A program made the position numbers and the translations under genes. A DNA stretch of 40,793 bases from a virus. The notes below the pieces were generated by a model. The model was not told where the DNA came from, did not search any database, and saw nothing but the letters and a program-made list of their open reading frames with translations. Positions 26,684 through 35,946 of this stretch are shown one piece after another (the stretch's first letter is position 1; the number at the start of each line of letters is the position of its first letter). The stretch spans positions 1 through 40,793 of the IMG/VR virus record IMGVR_UViG_3300048837_000378; one strand, written 5' to 3'.

Positions 26684-27459
26684 TGTCTTATTCATTTGAC
26701 AAATTATGTAATTCTGCAAGATTAAAGCAAGAAATTGAAAATTCAACAATAACAGTCGCTTTGGATTACATCAATACTACCACTTCTCCAGAAAATACAA
26801 CTATATTTTTTAAAGCCGAATTAGCTTTAGGAGAAGAAACAACATTAGAAGAGTTAGTAGAAAATCATACTAACATCCCATTACCTGACCAAGAAGTTAT
26901 CTTTACTTTGGATACCCCTAAAGATACTGACGGCTCGCCTCTACAAAGAATCAAAGTTACGGCGACAGGTTGGAGCTATCAGCTTCATGGAGTAGAGTTT
27001 AAAACCTCACAATTATCTTCTATACACTCTAAAAAGGCTGATGGTACAGATTTTGGCTTCGCCAATATAAAATGTTATGACTCTGACAATGATTTAATAG
27101 AAACTCAAGAATTAGCAGATACCGACTGTGTAAAAACCGTAATCGACTGGGAACCTACGCACGATTACGAAATAGTGGGTGGAATGTTTAAGTTGGCAAG
27201 TTTACCGGAAGTGGACGTCAGACTGTGGGTGATAGGTGTCCCTGATGTGCCCGTTGAATACGGCGGCAGTAAAGAATTCGTAACTTCGGTCAACATTAAG
27301 TATATAGGATTAGAAGAGGGTGTCCGCGCAGACGGCAGAGCCTCTAAATATCTAGCTCATAATGCACAGTATCATACAAATAAAATGCGGTTAGTATTAA
27401 AGCATCCAGCAGGATATAAACAAGATTTTCAAATGATATTTGAAATATTTAAGGCTTAA
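26683..27459 (+). CDS. Structural protein of unknown role (258 aa)
   Basis: Its ATG overlaps the previous stop (TAATG). MSYSFDKLCNSARLKQEIEN leads to a beta-rich body (EVIFTLDTPKDTDGSPLQRI, then DVRLWVIGVPDVPVEYGGSK). It is not homologous to the fibre gene as far as I can see. Position suggests a virion or fibre-attachment component. Confidence 0.6.
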   Translation: MSYSFDKLCNSARLKQEIENSTITVALDYINTTTSPENTTIFFKAELALGEETTLEELVENHTNIPLPDQEVIFTLDTPKDTDGSPLQRIKVTATGWSYQLHGVEFKTSQLSSIHSKKADGTDFGFANIKCYDSDNDLIETQELADTDCVKTVIDWEPTHDYEIVGGMFKLASLPEVDVRLWVIGVPDVPVEYGGSKEFVTSVNIKYIGLEEGVRADGRASKYLAHNAQYHTNKMRLVLKHPAGYKQDFQMIFEIFKA

Positions 27460-27460
27460 T

Positions 27461-27955
27461 ATGGCAAATATATACGTTGGTTTTTCGTACCCCATAGAAT
27501 TTAAGTTAGGAGCTTACGCGATTAAATCGTGGAGCGGAGTAGATTACTCTCATGTATATATTAGATTTGAAAGTAGTAATACAAAAGTACCTTCTAACGT
27601 ATATCACGCTGCTCACGGAATGGTACATTTTATAGAGTTTGAAAATTTTAAGAAAAACAACAGAGTAATTAAAGAGTATACAATAGAACTTTCCGACGAA
27701 GATAGATTAGACATTTTGATTGAGTGTATGTATCTGAGTGGCGAAGGCTACGGTTATACAGAACTTATTAAAATATTATTTACAGATTTGGTTTACGGGG
27801 CGTTAAATAAAAATTTGATAACCAGTAATAGCAGAGGCTATATATGTTCAGAATTAGTTGGAAAATTGCTAATTGATAAATTAAAACTAAGTTTTTCAAA
27901 GCCGACCCATCTACTAAAACCCGTAGACATAGATAACAAATTAAGAGATTATTAA
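27461..27955 (+). CDS. Permuted papain-fold (NlpC/P60, YiiX-like) hydrolase (164 aa)
   Basis: I start at 27461 (MANIYVGFSYPIEFKLGAYA), after the previous stop. DYSHVYIRF holds a candidate catalytic His31, and GYICSELVGKLL a candidate nucleophile Cys129: the His-first, Cys-last order of circularly permuted NlpC/P60 enzymes such as YiiX/YaeF. These cleave peptide or ester bonds, some of them in peptidoglycan or lipids. It lies directly before a holin-like gene, so a lysis or cell-wall role is plausible. The motif is short, so I am moderately sure. Confidence 0.65.
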   Translation: MANIYVGFSYPIEFKLGAYAIKSWSGVDYSHVYIRFESSNTKVPSNVYHAAHGMVHFIEFENFKKNNRVIKEYTIELSDEDRLDILIECMYLSGEGYGYTELIKILFTDLVYGALNKNLITSNSRGYICSELVGKLLIDKLKLSFSKPTHLLKPVDIDNKLRDY

Positions 27956-28002
27956 AAATACCCCTCACACCATATAGGTTTGAATTACATTAGAGGTTAA
28001 TA

Positions 28003-28401
28003 ATGAATGAGTGGCTTACAAAGCTTTTAATAGCTTCGTTAGCAGCTTTGGCTCCAATCCACATGGTAATGATTACCGTAGGATTCCTTATCTTTGCTGA
28101 TTTGGTCACAGGAGTATGGGCAGCTAGAAAAAGGGGAGAAAAAGTATCATCTGCGGCATTGCGCAGAACAGTATCTAAAATAGTGATATATCAATTAGCC
28201 GTAATAAGCGGATTTTTGCTTGAGACTCACTTGTTAGATAAACTACTCCCAGTAGCTAAAATAGTAGCTGGAGTAATTGGTATGGTTGAGTTTAAATCTA
28301 TTTTAGAAAACTCAAATACCATTGTGGGTGGAGACCTTTTCAAACTTGTTTTGAAAAAATTAGGGTCAGATAACGACCCAAAAAATAAACCACAGGAGTA
28401 A
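28003..28401 (+). CDS. Phage holin, toxin-secretion/lysis family (132 aa)
   Basis: Membrane spans about 18-38, 60-76 and 85-97, with the loop DLVTGVWAARKRGEKVSSAA and LRRTVSKIVIY, match the holin_4-type family (segment DxxTGxxAAxxxxxxxSxxxxRg). The C-terminus is charged. Holins make membrane lesions that release or activate the endolysin. AGAGG precedes the ATG. The only nearby cell-wall-enzyme candidate is the preceding papain-like gene. Confidence 0.8.
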   Translation: MNEWLTKLLIASLAALAPIHMVMITVGFLIFADLVTGVWAARKRGEKVSSAALRRTVSKIVIYQLAVISGFLLETHLLDKLLPVAKIVAGVIGMVEFKSILENSNTIVGGDLFKLVLKKLGSDNDPKNKPQE

Positions 28402-28403
28402 TT

Positions 28404-29162
28404 ATGGCTCGTATCGTATCTTCGGTCGCTGGTACAAGAAGTGAGCCTAAAGACGGTTACGCTTTTGTTCGCGGCACAACAGCTACCTTTAAAATAATTT
28501 TTACCAGTGAAGGACGACCTACCCAGGTTGACACTTTAACTGTACCGGTAGCTAGAATATTAAAACCTGTATTTTTGAGTCACTCTGGCAGCCCTATTCC
28601 AGAAGTAATAGCGTCTCTTAATGGAGTCCTTACGGGTGGACAAGAATTTGAATATAGCTTTACATGGAACATTCCTCAAAACCTAGACCCGAGTGACGAA
28701 TATATCGTTACTTATGAAGGTATTTTAGGTGGAATGACATTTGGCTTTGGAGATGAATTTTTCGCAATAAACCATTCATCAGGTGTCGTCGGAACTAAAA
28801 CTCCATCATTTGCAACAGCAGACGATGTGAGAAAAAAGAAGTTCAATATTGACGACTACTTTCCTGAAATTTTTAAGAAAGATTTAGACTCTAGAAATAA
28901 GCTATTAGAAGACCATCTAAACGACGCAGCAGTAAGACTTAGAGAAGAACTGAGTTTACATAAGCAGCGCGGGTTTTCAGAAAATTATAGACTATTTTGT
29001 ATATATTACACTATTTGGAGCATACTATTAGCTTCCAGAGGAGAAGACGGAAGTTCTGTTTCTGACCAAAATATTCAATTTTGGCGTGCGGAATGGGAAA
29101 GAATCTTGTCTCAAGAAAAACGTCAAAGTTTATTTCAAGGTCTTCCGCTGGGTCGTGGATAA
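28404..29162 (+). CDS. Putative neck/connector protein (252 aa)
   Basis: The N-terminal half is beta-rich (MARIVSSVAGTRSEPKDGYA to DEFFAINHSSG); the C-terminal half is helical (DDVRKKKFNIDDYFPEIFKK, then FRLFCIYYTIW-like segments with many Trp/Tyr). The helical part resembles adaptor proteins attached to portal rings. A neck role follows from its place before the tail genes; there is no diagnostic motif. Confidence 0.55.
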   Translation: MARIVSSVAGTRSEPKDGYAFVRGTTATFKIIFTSEGRPTQVDTLTVPVARILKPVFLSHSGSPIPEVIASLNGVLTGGQEFEYSFTWNIPQNLDPSDEYIVTYEGILGGMTFGFGDEFFAINHSSGVVGTKTPSFATADDVRKKKFNIDDYFPEIFKKDLDSRNKLLEDHLNDAAVRLREELSLHKQRGFSENYRLFCIYYTIWSILLASRGEDGSSVSDQNIQFWRAEWERILSQEKRQSLFQGLPLGRG

Positions 29163-30265
29163 TGGTTAAATTCAAGTTTGATTCTAATACAGAAGTCGTA
29201 AAAGACTTAAAAAAGTTTAGAGAAGATATTAGTAATAATATTGTCTTTAAAGGTTTAGATGAAAGATTAGCTTCAGACGTGATGTTGCTTAAGAAGCAAC
29301 TATTGAATGTAATTAACCAAGCAAAACCAGAAAAACCGACAGACCAAACAACTGTTACAGAACCTGAAGTTTTTGTCACAAAATCAGAAAGTGAATTAAT
29401 AAAACACTTTACTGGACTAGACCCGAATGATATTAGAAAAAGTCAAGACTTCACCAAACTCATAGAAGGTAAAGTCGCTTTTGTCCGCAAAGATAGAAAT
29501 ATGCTAGGAGATGACACCGCTCCTAGCAGAATGACACCAGGAGTAAGTTATAGATTGGACATGAGCCAATACGATACCTTTGAATCTCAACACTCTAGAG
29601 CAATAGACTATTTTAATAACTCTCTATATGTCATTGAAGAGGGCGGCAAACGTAGAATATTTGCTAACCCTGGTGGACACGATTTAAGTAGATTTGTAAA
29701 GGTCGTCTGTACAAGAGAGCAGGGTGACACCGCCGCTGCTAGAAAACGTTTTGAAAAGTATAGAAACGGTAATAATAGAAGCCGCAATGCCGACACAGCA
29801 GGTTTCGCCGATTGGACACTGCAAAAAGAAGGCATAGAATATATTCGTAAAAACTTTGTCGATTTAACAGATATTGTTGAAAAGATAAAAGAAGGTGACG
29901 AAGAAGAAGCTTTTAATATAGCGGCTCGCAAAGGAAGTCGGTCTGAACCAATTAGAGACTTTCAAGAAAAGTTGCAAGACATTAAGGATAGAAAAAATCT
30001 TAATCCTTCAACAGAAGCCTATCTGAATCTTGTTCGATTAGTTAAAAATTTAAAAATTCTAAAGAGAGTGTCTCCTAATATTAAAGTAGAATATTCTTTG
30101 GTTACTAATGACAACTCCTCTACTCAAGAAAACGACGACAAGTTTGTAGATAGTATCAAAAACCACATTTATATGTGGGAAGTATCTCATCAAGAAAAAT
30201 GGGTTAGTACGTTGTTAAGAAAAATCGACAAAATACTACAAAAATATACAACAAAGGAAACTTAA
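29162..30265 (+). CDS. Hypothetical neck/tail-completion protein (367 aa)
   Basis: The start is 29162 (MVKFKFDSNTEVVKDLKKFR), overlapping the previous stop by one base (TAATGG). It is largely helical at both ends, with a central domain SYRLDMSQYDTFESQHSRAI to DTAGFADWTLQKEGIEYIRK. It precedes the tail-sheath region and may be a tail terminator or completion protein. No family is recognised. Confidence 0.6.
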   Translation: MVKFKFDSNTEVVKDLKKFREDISNNIVFKGLDERLASDVMLLKKQLLNVINQAKPEKPTDQTTVTEPEVFVTKSESELIKHFTGLDPNDIRKSQDFTKLIEGKVAFVRKDRNMLGDDTAPSRMTPGVSYRLDMSQYDTFESQHSRAIDYFNNSLYVIEEGGKRRIFANPGGHDLSRFVKVVCTREQGDTAAARKRFEKYRNGNNRSRNADTAGFADWTLQKEGIEYIRKNFVDLTDIVEKIKEGDEEEAFNIAARKGSRSEPIRDFQEKLQDIKDRKNLNPSTEAYLNLVRLVKNLKILKRVSPNIKVEYSLVTNDNSSTQENDDKFVDSIKNHIYMWEVSHQEKWVSTLLRKIDKILQKYTTKET

Positions 30266-30268
30266 TAT

Positions 30269-31747
30269 ATGTCTAGAAGAATCTTTCTTGATGTAGAAGA
30301 AGCTTTAGCACGAGAAGTTCGTAGGATTACATTTCACGACTCTCGTACTCAGGACAAAGTAATTCTTCAAGACACTTATGATGTATTTACTGGAGAAGTA
30401 ATACAAGCTCCAATTGAAGCTAACTTCTATGATTCTAGTGCAGATACCCAACATATTCAGTATCCTCACGTTTTTATTAGATTAATGAAAACTAAAGAAG
30501 ATAGAACTACTGGAAGAGTGGTTCCTCAATACGGTAAATGGATTGTATCTCCAGTTACGACCTCCCCTGGCGCATATCAAATTATAGTACCAGGTTCAGA
30601 CGCTCTTATCACAGCGTTGGGAAGCTCACTAACAACTACTATATTTCAAATTAGAAAAGTCCAAGTAGGACATCTGATTAGACTTTTAGCAGGTAATAAC
30701 AAAGGAACTTATACTGTAAGCTCGATAACAATTAATCCGTCGGGCGACCACACAATAACTGTATCCAATACACTTGTTACAAATTTACCTGCTCTATCTT
30801 ACAATTTAGTAAATGGAGTAGTGACTTTTTTAAATGATATAGACCTTAATACAGTAAAGATAGGTGATATTTTTACTGACGCAAGTTCTAATACGTTTTC
30901 TATTACTGCTGTAAATCCAAGCCAAGCTTCTATAACTTTGGCACCTTCTTTAATAGTGAATACTGCTCTTGGCGGTTCAGTATCACGTTCAGGAAATGTT
31001 TTTACAGCAACGGATTTGAGTCCGGTAAAATATTTAGTAATGGACCCAAACCAACCAATTCAAACAGTTGGAGTTTGTGGGCCTCAAAATGCTTCTAGTA
31101 GTTACGCAGGGGTGAGCCCCGAAGTTCCTATTGACGCTTATTACTTAATACGAATCGACTCCAAGACACGCGAAAACCACATATCAGTCCTTAATAGGGT
31201 TTGGGAGGAATTTAATCCTCCTAGAACAGCTTTACCTGTTATACGACGTTCTTCTCTTAGTGCCGAACAATCATTGACCGTGGATATTACCCTCGGTGGC
31301 AGCAATATTGTTGAAGTGGCCGATACTACCAAGTTTAAAGTAAATGACCAAGTATTTGTATTTGATGATTTTACTCCAACAAAAGCAGTATCAGGTGACG
31401 GTTTTCAAAGACCGTTTAGTTCTAAAGTTGTAAATATCCTGTCAGCTACAGAAATAGAGCTGGCAGATACAGTCCCCGATACTTACAAAGTTGAAAAAAG
31501 TTCTAAAATTGTAAGTAATGCACAGTTTCAGTTATTCATGTTTCATTTCGTGGACCATGTTACAAAAGATGTCGAGGGAGCCCAATACTGGGTTCACGAG
31601 TTTACATTTTGGGTACAAGTGTTCGTAGATAGACTTGAAACACCTGCCGATACTTCGGCAGTTGTGGGAGCTGATTCTTCTGCTATTCTTGATATTGCTA
31701 TTCCAATTGAAAATCTGGAAGGCGATATCATTATCGAAGACACTTAA
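30269..31747 (+). CDS. Putative tail-associated structural protein (492 aa)
   Basis: It starts MSRRIFLDVEEALAREVRRI. It has two or more beta-rich inserts (TIFQIRKVQVGHLIRLLAGN, then SITLAPSLIVNTALGGSVSR) and a conserved-looking C-terminal domain (QFQLFMFHFVDHVTKDVEGA to DIIIEDT). It sits directly before the sheath, where tail terminator or neck-whisker proteins are often found. The assignment is by context. Confidence 0.55.
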   Translation: MSRRIFLDVEEALAREVRRITFHDSRTQDKVILQDTYDVFTGEVIQAPIEANFYDSSADTQHIQYPHVFIRLMKTKEDRTTGRVVPQYGKWIVSPVTTSPGAYQIIVPGSDALITALGSSLTTTIFQIRKVQVGHLIRLLAGNNKGTYTVSSITINPSGDHTITVSNTLVTNLPALSYNLVNGVVTFLNDIDLNTVKIGDIFTDASSNTFSITAVNPSQASITLAPSLIVNTALGGSVSRSGNVFTATDLSPVKYLVMDPNQPIQTVGVCGPQNASSSYAGVSPEVPIDAYYLIRIDSKTRENHISVLNRVWEEFNPPRTALPVIRRSSLSAEQSLTVDITLGGSNIVEVADTTKFKVNDQVFVFDDFTPTKAVSGDGFQRPFSSKVVNILSATEIELADTVPDTYKVEKSSKIVSNAQFQLFMFHFVDHVTKDVEGAQYWVHEFTFWVQVFVDRLETPADTSAVVGADSSAILDIAIPIENLEGDIIIEDT

Positions 31748-31764
31748 TTTATGGGAGATAATAA

Positions 31765-33210
31765 ATGTCAATTTTAAATACAAATATCGGTCCTGAAAGG
31801 GTTCAGGTCTTCGACCAACCCATTGGAACCGTACAAGTTGCTGGAGCTTCTACTTCAGTTACGGCATTTCTTATCAGCACATCTAAAGTCGGCGCACCTC
31901 TTAATACACCTACTGCTGTCAATACATTTGAAGAGTTTGTGGATGCTTTTGGAGACGCTGATGATATCCTTTACGACGGTTATTACGCTGTAAAGGGTTT
32001 TTATGATAATGCTGGTTCGGGAGCTGATGCTGTGATTGTTCACGTAGGAACAACCCCAACTTCGTCTTCTTTCATTGGAAATGCCTCCCTTGGAACAGGT
32101 TTGCGAGCTTTAGATACTGTAGACTCAATTGGTCTAGTGTGTATTCCTGGTTTGCCTCTGTCTATGGCCTACGCAGTTCACGGCCCATTGATTGATTACT
32201 CTGAAACGGTTAGAGCGGAATTTGGTGCTACCCTTTCTACTCTCTTTTCGCTGCTTGCAGTGCCTAAAGAGATTAGTAAAGCTAATACTGACACGCAACT
32301 CTTAGGACCACTTACTGTTAGTACAGTAACTGGCCTTGTTGTCGGGTTTAGCGGTACGCCGAACCTTTCAAGTATCACTCCTGGTATGATTGTTAAAAAG
32401 GCAGGAGCATTCGTTGGAACAATTACTGCGGTAAATGACCCTTCAGATGAGTTGACTTTGACCTCTGTTGGAACGATTGCAGTTTCTGATGCAAATATTA
32501 CGTTGCACATGCCTTCTGCAATTACTTACAAAGATATGGTAGTTAACAACCCTTCACGAGTTTCTGCTTGGTATTTTAATAACCCAATCATGCGTGATGA
32601 AACTACTGGCGCAGCGCCTGATGACACAGTGGTCGTTGACCCTGTAGGACATTGTGCAGGAATTATGGCACGTATTGACCAAAATATTGCAATTGGCGGA
32701 GTATCACATGCTCCATCAGGAATTCAATATGCAGGACTTTCTGGCATTCAAGGATTAAATCTTAGAATTTCTGAAAGACTGGATGCTGAACCTCTTCGAC
32801 TTGCATTCATTAATAGACTTACGTCTTTTCCTGGTCAAGGTAATGTTATTTTTGGAGGATATACTGCTGGCGGCTCAGCCGTAACAGCTAGTGAACAACT
32901 CATTCAAGTAATGAGAAGTTTGCAGTATATTAAGTCTTCTTTGGAGCCAGGTTTGAGAGGCTTCTTGTGGGAAAATTTCTCACCAGAAACACAATCTCAA
33001 GTTGAACGGTCTATTGAGTCGTTTATGCGAAACAATATTCACCTGTTCCCTGCTGGTTTACCAGAGTCGCAACAATTTCGTGTTCTTAGAGTGGAACCAA
33101 CTCAAGACGAACTTGACCAAGGACTCTTACGAGTACGAATTCAAGTTAAACCAAACCAAGCGGTCAGATTCATTGAGATTTCTCTTGAATACCCACTTCC
33201 TACGGCTTAA
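31765..33210 (+). CDS. Contractile tail sheath protein (481 aa)
   Basis: The N-terminus (VQVAGASTSVTAFLISTSKV) is the conserved opening strand-turn of sheath proteins. The central part has an inserted Ig-like segment (LLGPLTVSTVTGLVVGFSGT). The C-terminal domain RGFLWENFSPETQSQVERSI and the ending QFRVLRVEPTQDELDQGLLR, then FIEISLEYPLPTA are classic sheath features that mesh with neighbouring subunits. It polymerises round the tube and contracts at infection. It is followed directly by tube genes, as usual. Confidence 0.95.
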   Translation: MSILNTNIGPERVQVFDQPIGTVQVAGASTSVTAFLISTSKVGAPLNTPTAVNTFEEFVDAFGDADDILYDGYYAVKGFYDNAGSGADAVIVHVGTTPTSSSFIGNASLGTGLRALDTVDSIGLVCIPGLPLSMAYAVHGPLIDYSETVRAEFGATLSTLFSLLAVPKEISKANTDTQLLGPLTVSTVTGLVVGFSGTPNLSSITPGMIVKKAGAFVGTITAVNDPSDELTLTSVGTIAVSDANITLHMPSAITYKDMVVNNPSRVSAWYFNNPIMRDETTGAAPDDTVVVDPVGHCAGIMARIDQNIAIGGVSHAPSGIQYAGLSGIQGLNLRISERLDAEPLRLAFINRLTSFPGQGNVIFGGYTAGGSAVTASEQLIQVMRSLQYIKSSLEPGLRGFLWENFSPETQSQVERSIESFMRNNIHLFPAGLPESQQFRVLRVEPTQDELDQGLLRVRIQVKPNQAVRFIEISLEYPLPTA

Positions 33211-33225
33211 TAAGGAGTACATAAT

Positions 33226-33801
33226 ATGGCAAGAAGTTCAGTCGTAGACCCATTAGAGAAGTTCCGGTTTGCAATTTCATGGACAGCAGATGGTGATTCT
33301 GAAGGTACAGCTTTAGTGCGCCTCGGTTTTCACGATATGCAAATGCCCAAACGAGCGACTAATAAAATTAGTTATCGTGAAGGTATTGACCCTGATATCA
33401 ACCAACTAGCTCCAGGTTTGAGTACCACCGAAGATGTGGTTATGAGTCGCGGTACTATTATCACTGATATGAATGATGAATTCTATAAGTGGATTAGTGC
33501 TGTTCATAATCCCACTGCTGGTCACGTAGGACGCGAAGCTCTAGCAGCTCGAGCGTCAAACGCAGCAGCACACAAGTTTCGTAAAGACGTAACTGTTCAG
33601 ATGTTAGACCGTGAAGGTAATGTAGCCCGTCAATGGGTTTTGTACCAAGCATGGCCAACTAACTTTGTACCTGCTTCAGATTTGAATGCAGGCGAAGACG
33701 GTGAAAAAGCAATGGAACAACTTACTATTGCTTATGAAGACTTTAAAGAACTTGATGTAGCTGGCCAAGCGCGAGCGACTTCCTCAAGTCTACCTTCGTA
33801 A
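33226..33801 (+). CDS. Tail tube protein 1 (191 aa)
   Basis: MARSSVVDPLEKFRFAISWT is the N-terminus of the T4 gp19-like tube family (PF06841 type). The core includes RLGFHDMQMPKRATNKISYR and the conserved DREGNVARQWVLYQAWPTNF near the C-terminus. Tube rings stack inside the sheath. This copy has the richest C-ending and CGT codon usage of the three paralogues and lies directly behind the sheath, so it is probably the main tube. A terminator separates it from the other two. Confidence 0.93.
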   Translation: MARSSVVDPLEKFRFAISWTADGDSEGTALVRLGFHDMQMPKRATNKISYREGIDPDINQLAPGLSTTEDVVMSRGTIITDMNDEFYKWISAVHNPTAGHVGREALAARASNAAAHKFRKDVTVQMLDREGNVARQWVLYQAWPTNFVPASDLNAGEDGEKAMEQLTIAYEDFKELDVAGQARATSSSLPS

Positions 33802-33808
33802 TAATTTT

Positions 33809-33836
33809 AGAGGAGGGGCGCAAGCTCCTCTTCTTC
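33809..33836 (+). terminator. Terminator between tube gene 1 and its paralogues
   Basis: GAGGAG (33810-33815) and CTCCTC (33825-33830) with a GC-rich loop, then TTCTTCCTT. It may reduce expression of the two downstream tube paralogues relative to sheath and main tube. Confidence 0.75.
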
Positions 33837-33851
33837 CTTAATGGAGATAAC

Positions 33852-34550
33852 ATGGCAAGGTCAAGTAAATCAGACCCAGTAGAAAAATTTAGATTTAGAG
33901 TGACAGTTATCGCTTTTGATTTAAGTTTAGCTGGTGCAGTAGACACTCTAGCAAATAGAGCAGACTTAGGTATCCATTCAGGATTAAAGTTGATAACAAG
34001 AGCAGGATTTACAGAAGTAACGCTCCCTAAAGCGACTATTAATGAGATTCCTTATAGAGAAAATATAGACAATTTAAGATTTATTAAAATTCCTGGTTTA
34101 GCAAAATATGAGCCCGTAACTCTTAAAAGAGGAGTCACAGGTAACAGAAATTTGTACGATTGGTATAGATTAGTAAATGAAGAGATAGCTTTAATGAACG
34201 TTGCTAACGAGCTAAGTAAAGACGCACAATTTTCAGTATCTCAAAGTGACGGCTATAGAAAAGATGTAGTAATTGAAGTTTTAGATAGAGAAGGTAAATC
34301 TGTAAAAGCTTGGTATTTGTTTAATGCCTGGCCTTCTACTTACATACCTGGAAATGATTTAAACGCTTCATCTGACGAAAAACTTTTAGAAGAGGTAACT
34401 CTTACTTATGAGTTTTTTGTTGAAATGGAAGGCGGTTTAGAGGGTTTTGCTAAAGAAATTGCAAAAGGCGCTCTTACAGTAGCCGCTAACGTATTACTAG
34501 AGAGATTTAAAAACGGAAAATTTGGAACTGGAAGCGGTTTAGGCTTCTAA
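33852..34550 (+). CDS. Tail tube paralogue 2 (232 aa)
   Basis: MARSSKSDPVEKFRFRVTVI and the later DREGKSVKAWYLFNAWPSTY show homology with tube gene 1. An N-terminal insertion (about 20-45) and a C-terminal extension of about 35 residues after FFVEMEGG distinguish it. It may form a specialised ring at the tail tip or the baseplate end, comparable to T4 gp54/gp48 in position only. Confidence 0.85.
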   Translation: MARSSKSDPVEKFRFRVTVIAFDLSLAGAVDTLANRADLGIHSGLKLITRAGFTEVTLPKATINEIPYRENIDNLRFIKIPGLAKYEPVTLKRGVTGNRNLYDWYRLVNEEIALMNVANELSKDAQFSVSQSDGYRKDVVIEVLDREGKSVKAWYLFNAWPSTYIPGNDLNASSDEKLLEEVTLTYEFFVEMEGGLEGFAKEIAKGALTVAANVLLERFKNGKFGTGSGLGF

Positions 34551-34559
34551 GGAGTAACT

Positions 34560-35153
34560 ATGGCTAGAAGTGCGCAGAAAGACCCCTTAGACAAGTTTAG
34601 ATGGGCAGTAAGCGTAGAAGGCTTCACTAGATTAGGCTTCACAGGTTGTGAGGTTCCTTCAGTTACTATAGGAACTAAATCTTATGCAGAGGGCGGAGCC
34701 CACCTGTACCCAAGAAAAATAGTAGATTCAGTAGAATATTCTCCAGTCACGTTGACTAGAGGAGTAACATTAGATAAAAGCTTTCACGATTGGGCTAGCA
34801 AAATATTTGAGTTGATTAAAGGTATGAGCGCACAGGAAGTAAAACTTATACAACAACAGTCACCTTTATTAGGCACCCCTAGTTACGAAAGACCTGCACC
34901 CGTAGAATATAGAAGAGAAGTGAAAATCCACCACCTAGACAGGCAAGGTAGAATTATCAAAACTTACATTCTTCACAATGCTTTTCCTATAGAGTATAAG
35001 CCTGCTTCAGATTTCGCATCTGACGGCGATGATACGCTAAGTATGGAGAAGTTAGTATTGACCTATGAAAGTTTTGAAGTAGTCACTAACAGTAAAGACA
35101 CTAATCCATTTGATGCTACGGACATCGTTAAACGGCTTATAAAAAGATTATAA
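34560..35153 (+). CDS. Tail tube paralogue 3 (197 aa)
   Basis: MARSAQKDPLDKFRWAVSVE, RLGFTGCEVPSVTIGTKSYA and HLDRQGRIIKTYILHNAFPI align with the other two tube proteins. GGAG lies before the ATG. The body has a 15-residue insertion (KLIQQQSPLLGTPSYERPAP). Probably a minor tube or tube-initiator subunit. Confidence 0.85.
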   Translation: MARSAQKDPLDKFRWAVSVEGFTRLGFTGCEVPSVTIGTKSYAEGGAHLYPRKIVDSVEYSPVTLTRGVTLDKSFHDWASKIFELIKGMSAQEVKLIQQQSPLLGTPSYERPAPVEYRREVKIHHLDRQGRIIKTYILHNAFPIEYKPASDFASDGDDTLSMEKLVLTYESFEVVTNSKDTNPFDATDIVKRLIKRL

Positions 35154-35178
35154 TTATAACTTTAGAGGAGAGAGGGTT

Positions 35179-35946
35179 ATGAGAATTCAATTACCAAATG
35201 GTTTACTAGACGGTTCTGATTTGTTCAATTACGCAACAATAGACGAACTACGCGGTAAACAACAAAATTACCTTGCGGATAGAGAGCTGGTCGTTTCAAA
35301 TATCGGCCACATCCCCAAAATTTTATGCGACTTAGTATTGTCACTGGAAACAGCAGAAGGTCTTAAATGGGCTGGCAATATGGAAGAAGCCATCTACAAA
35401 TTGCCATCTGGCGACCTAGAAACAATCTTAGTAAAAATTCGTGAGAAATCTTACGGAGAACGTTTTTACTTTGAAGCTGAATGCCCCCATTGCGAACAGA
35501 AAAATAAAGATTTACGTATTGATTTATCTTCCTTAGAATTGGATGTTTTTACTTTAGAGCAAATGCTCGATAAGAAAGACAGAATTTTCATGTTACCAGG
35601 CGCTCAGCTTGAATGTGAAATTAAACCAATCCATCTTCGTGACCTTTTTGACGTCATCAAGATTAGTAAGAATAAGCAAAGTGAACTTATTACTTCTGTT
35701 TTAGCTTTGTCGCTAAAACGTCTAGGAACTTTATCAAAAGTCACTCCAAAAGACATTGAACAGTTATCTATGAAAGATATCATGATTCTCAAAGATAAAC
35801 TTGAAAAAGTTAAACTTGAAGGAACTTTGGATACTGAAATAGAAAACACTTGCGTCAAATGCGGTAAAGATTTTACCACAAAACTTGACGTTTTTGGGGC
35901 CGATTTTTTCGACCCTTCCAAGGGCTCACCGAGTACGAATACGTAA
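35179..35946 (+). CDS. Tail assembly chaperone, frame-0 product (255 aa)
   Basis: This lies between the tube genes and the tape measure, where myoviruses keep their tail assembly chaperones. Two CxxC pairs (AECPHCEQ at 102/105 and NTCVKCGK at 225/228) form a likely zinc site, as in T4 gp26-like proteins. The slippery T TTT TTC at 35904-35910 (codons for Phe243-Phe244) permits a -1 shift, after which the -1 frame stays open up to the tape measure start. The frame-0 product ends 11 codons past the slip site. Confidence 0.88.
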   Translation: MRIQLPNGLLDGSDLFNYATIDELRGKQQNYLADRELVVSNIGHIPKILCDLVLSLETAEGLKWAGNMEEAIYKLPSGDLETILVKIREKSYGERFYFEAECPHCEQKNKDLRIDLSSLELDVFTLEQMLDKKDRIFMLPGAQLECEIKPIHLRDLFDVIKISKNKQSELITSVLALSLKRLGTLSKVTPKDIEQLSMKDIMILKDKLEKVKLEGTLDTEIENTCVKCGKDFTTKLDVFGADFFDPSKGSPSTNT

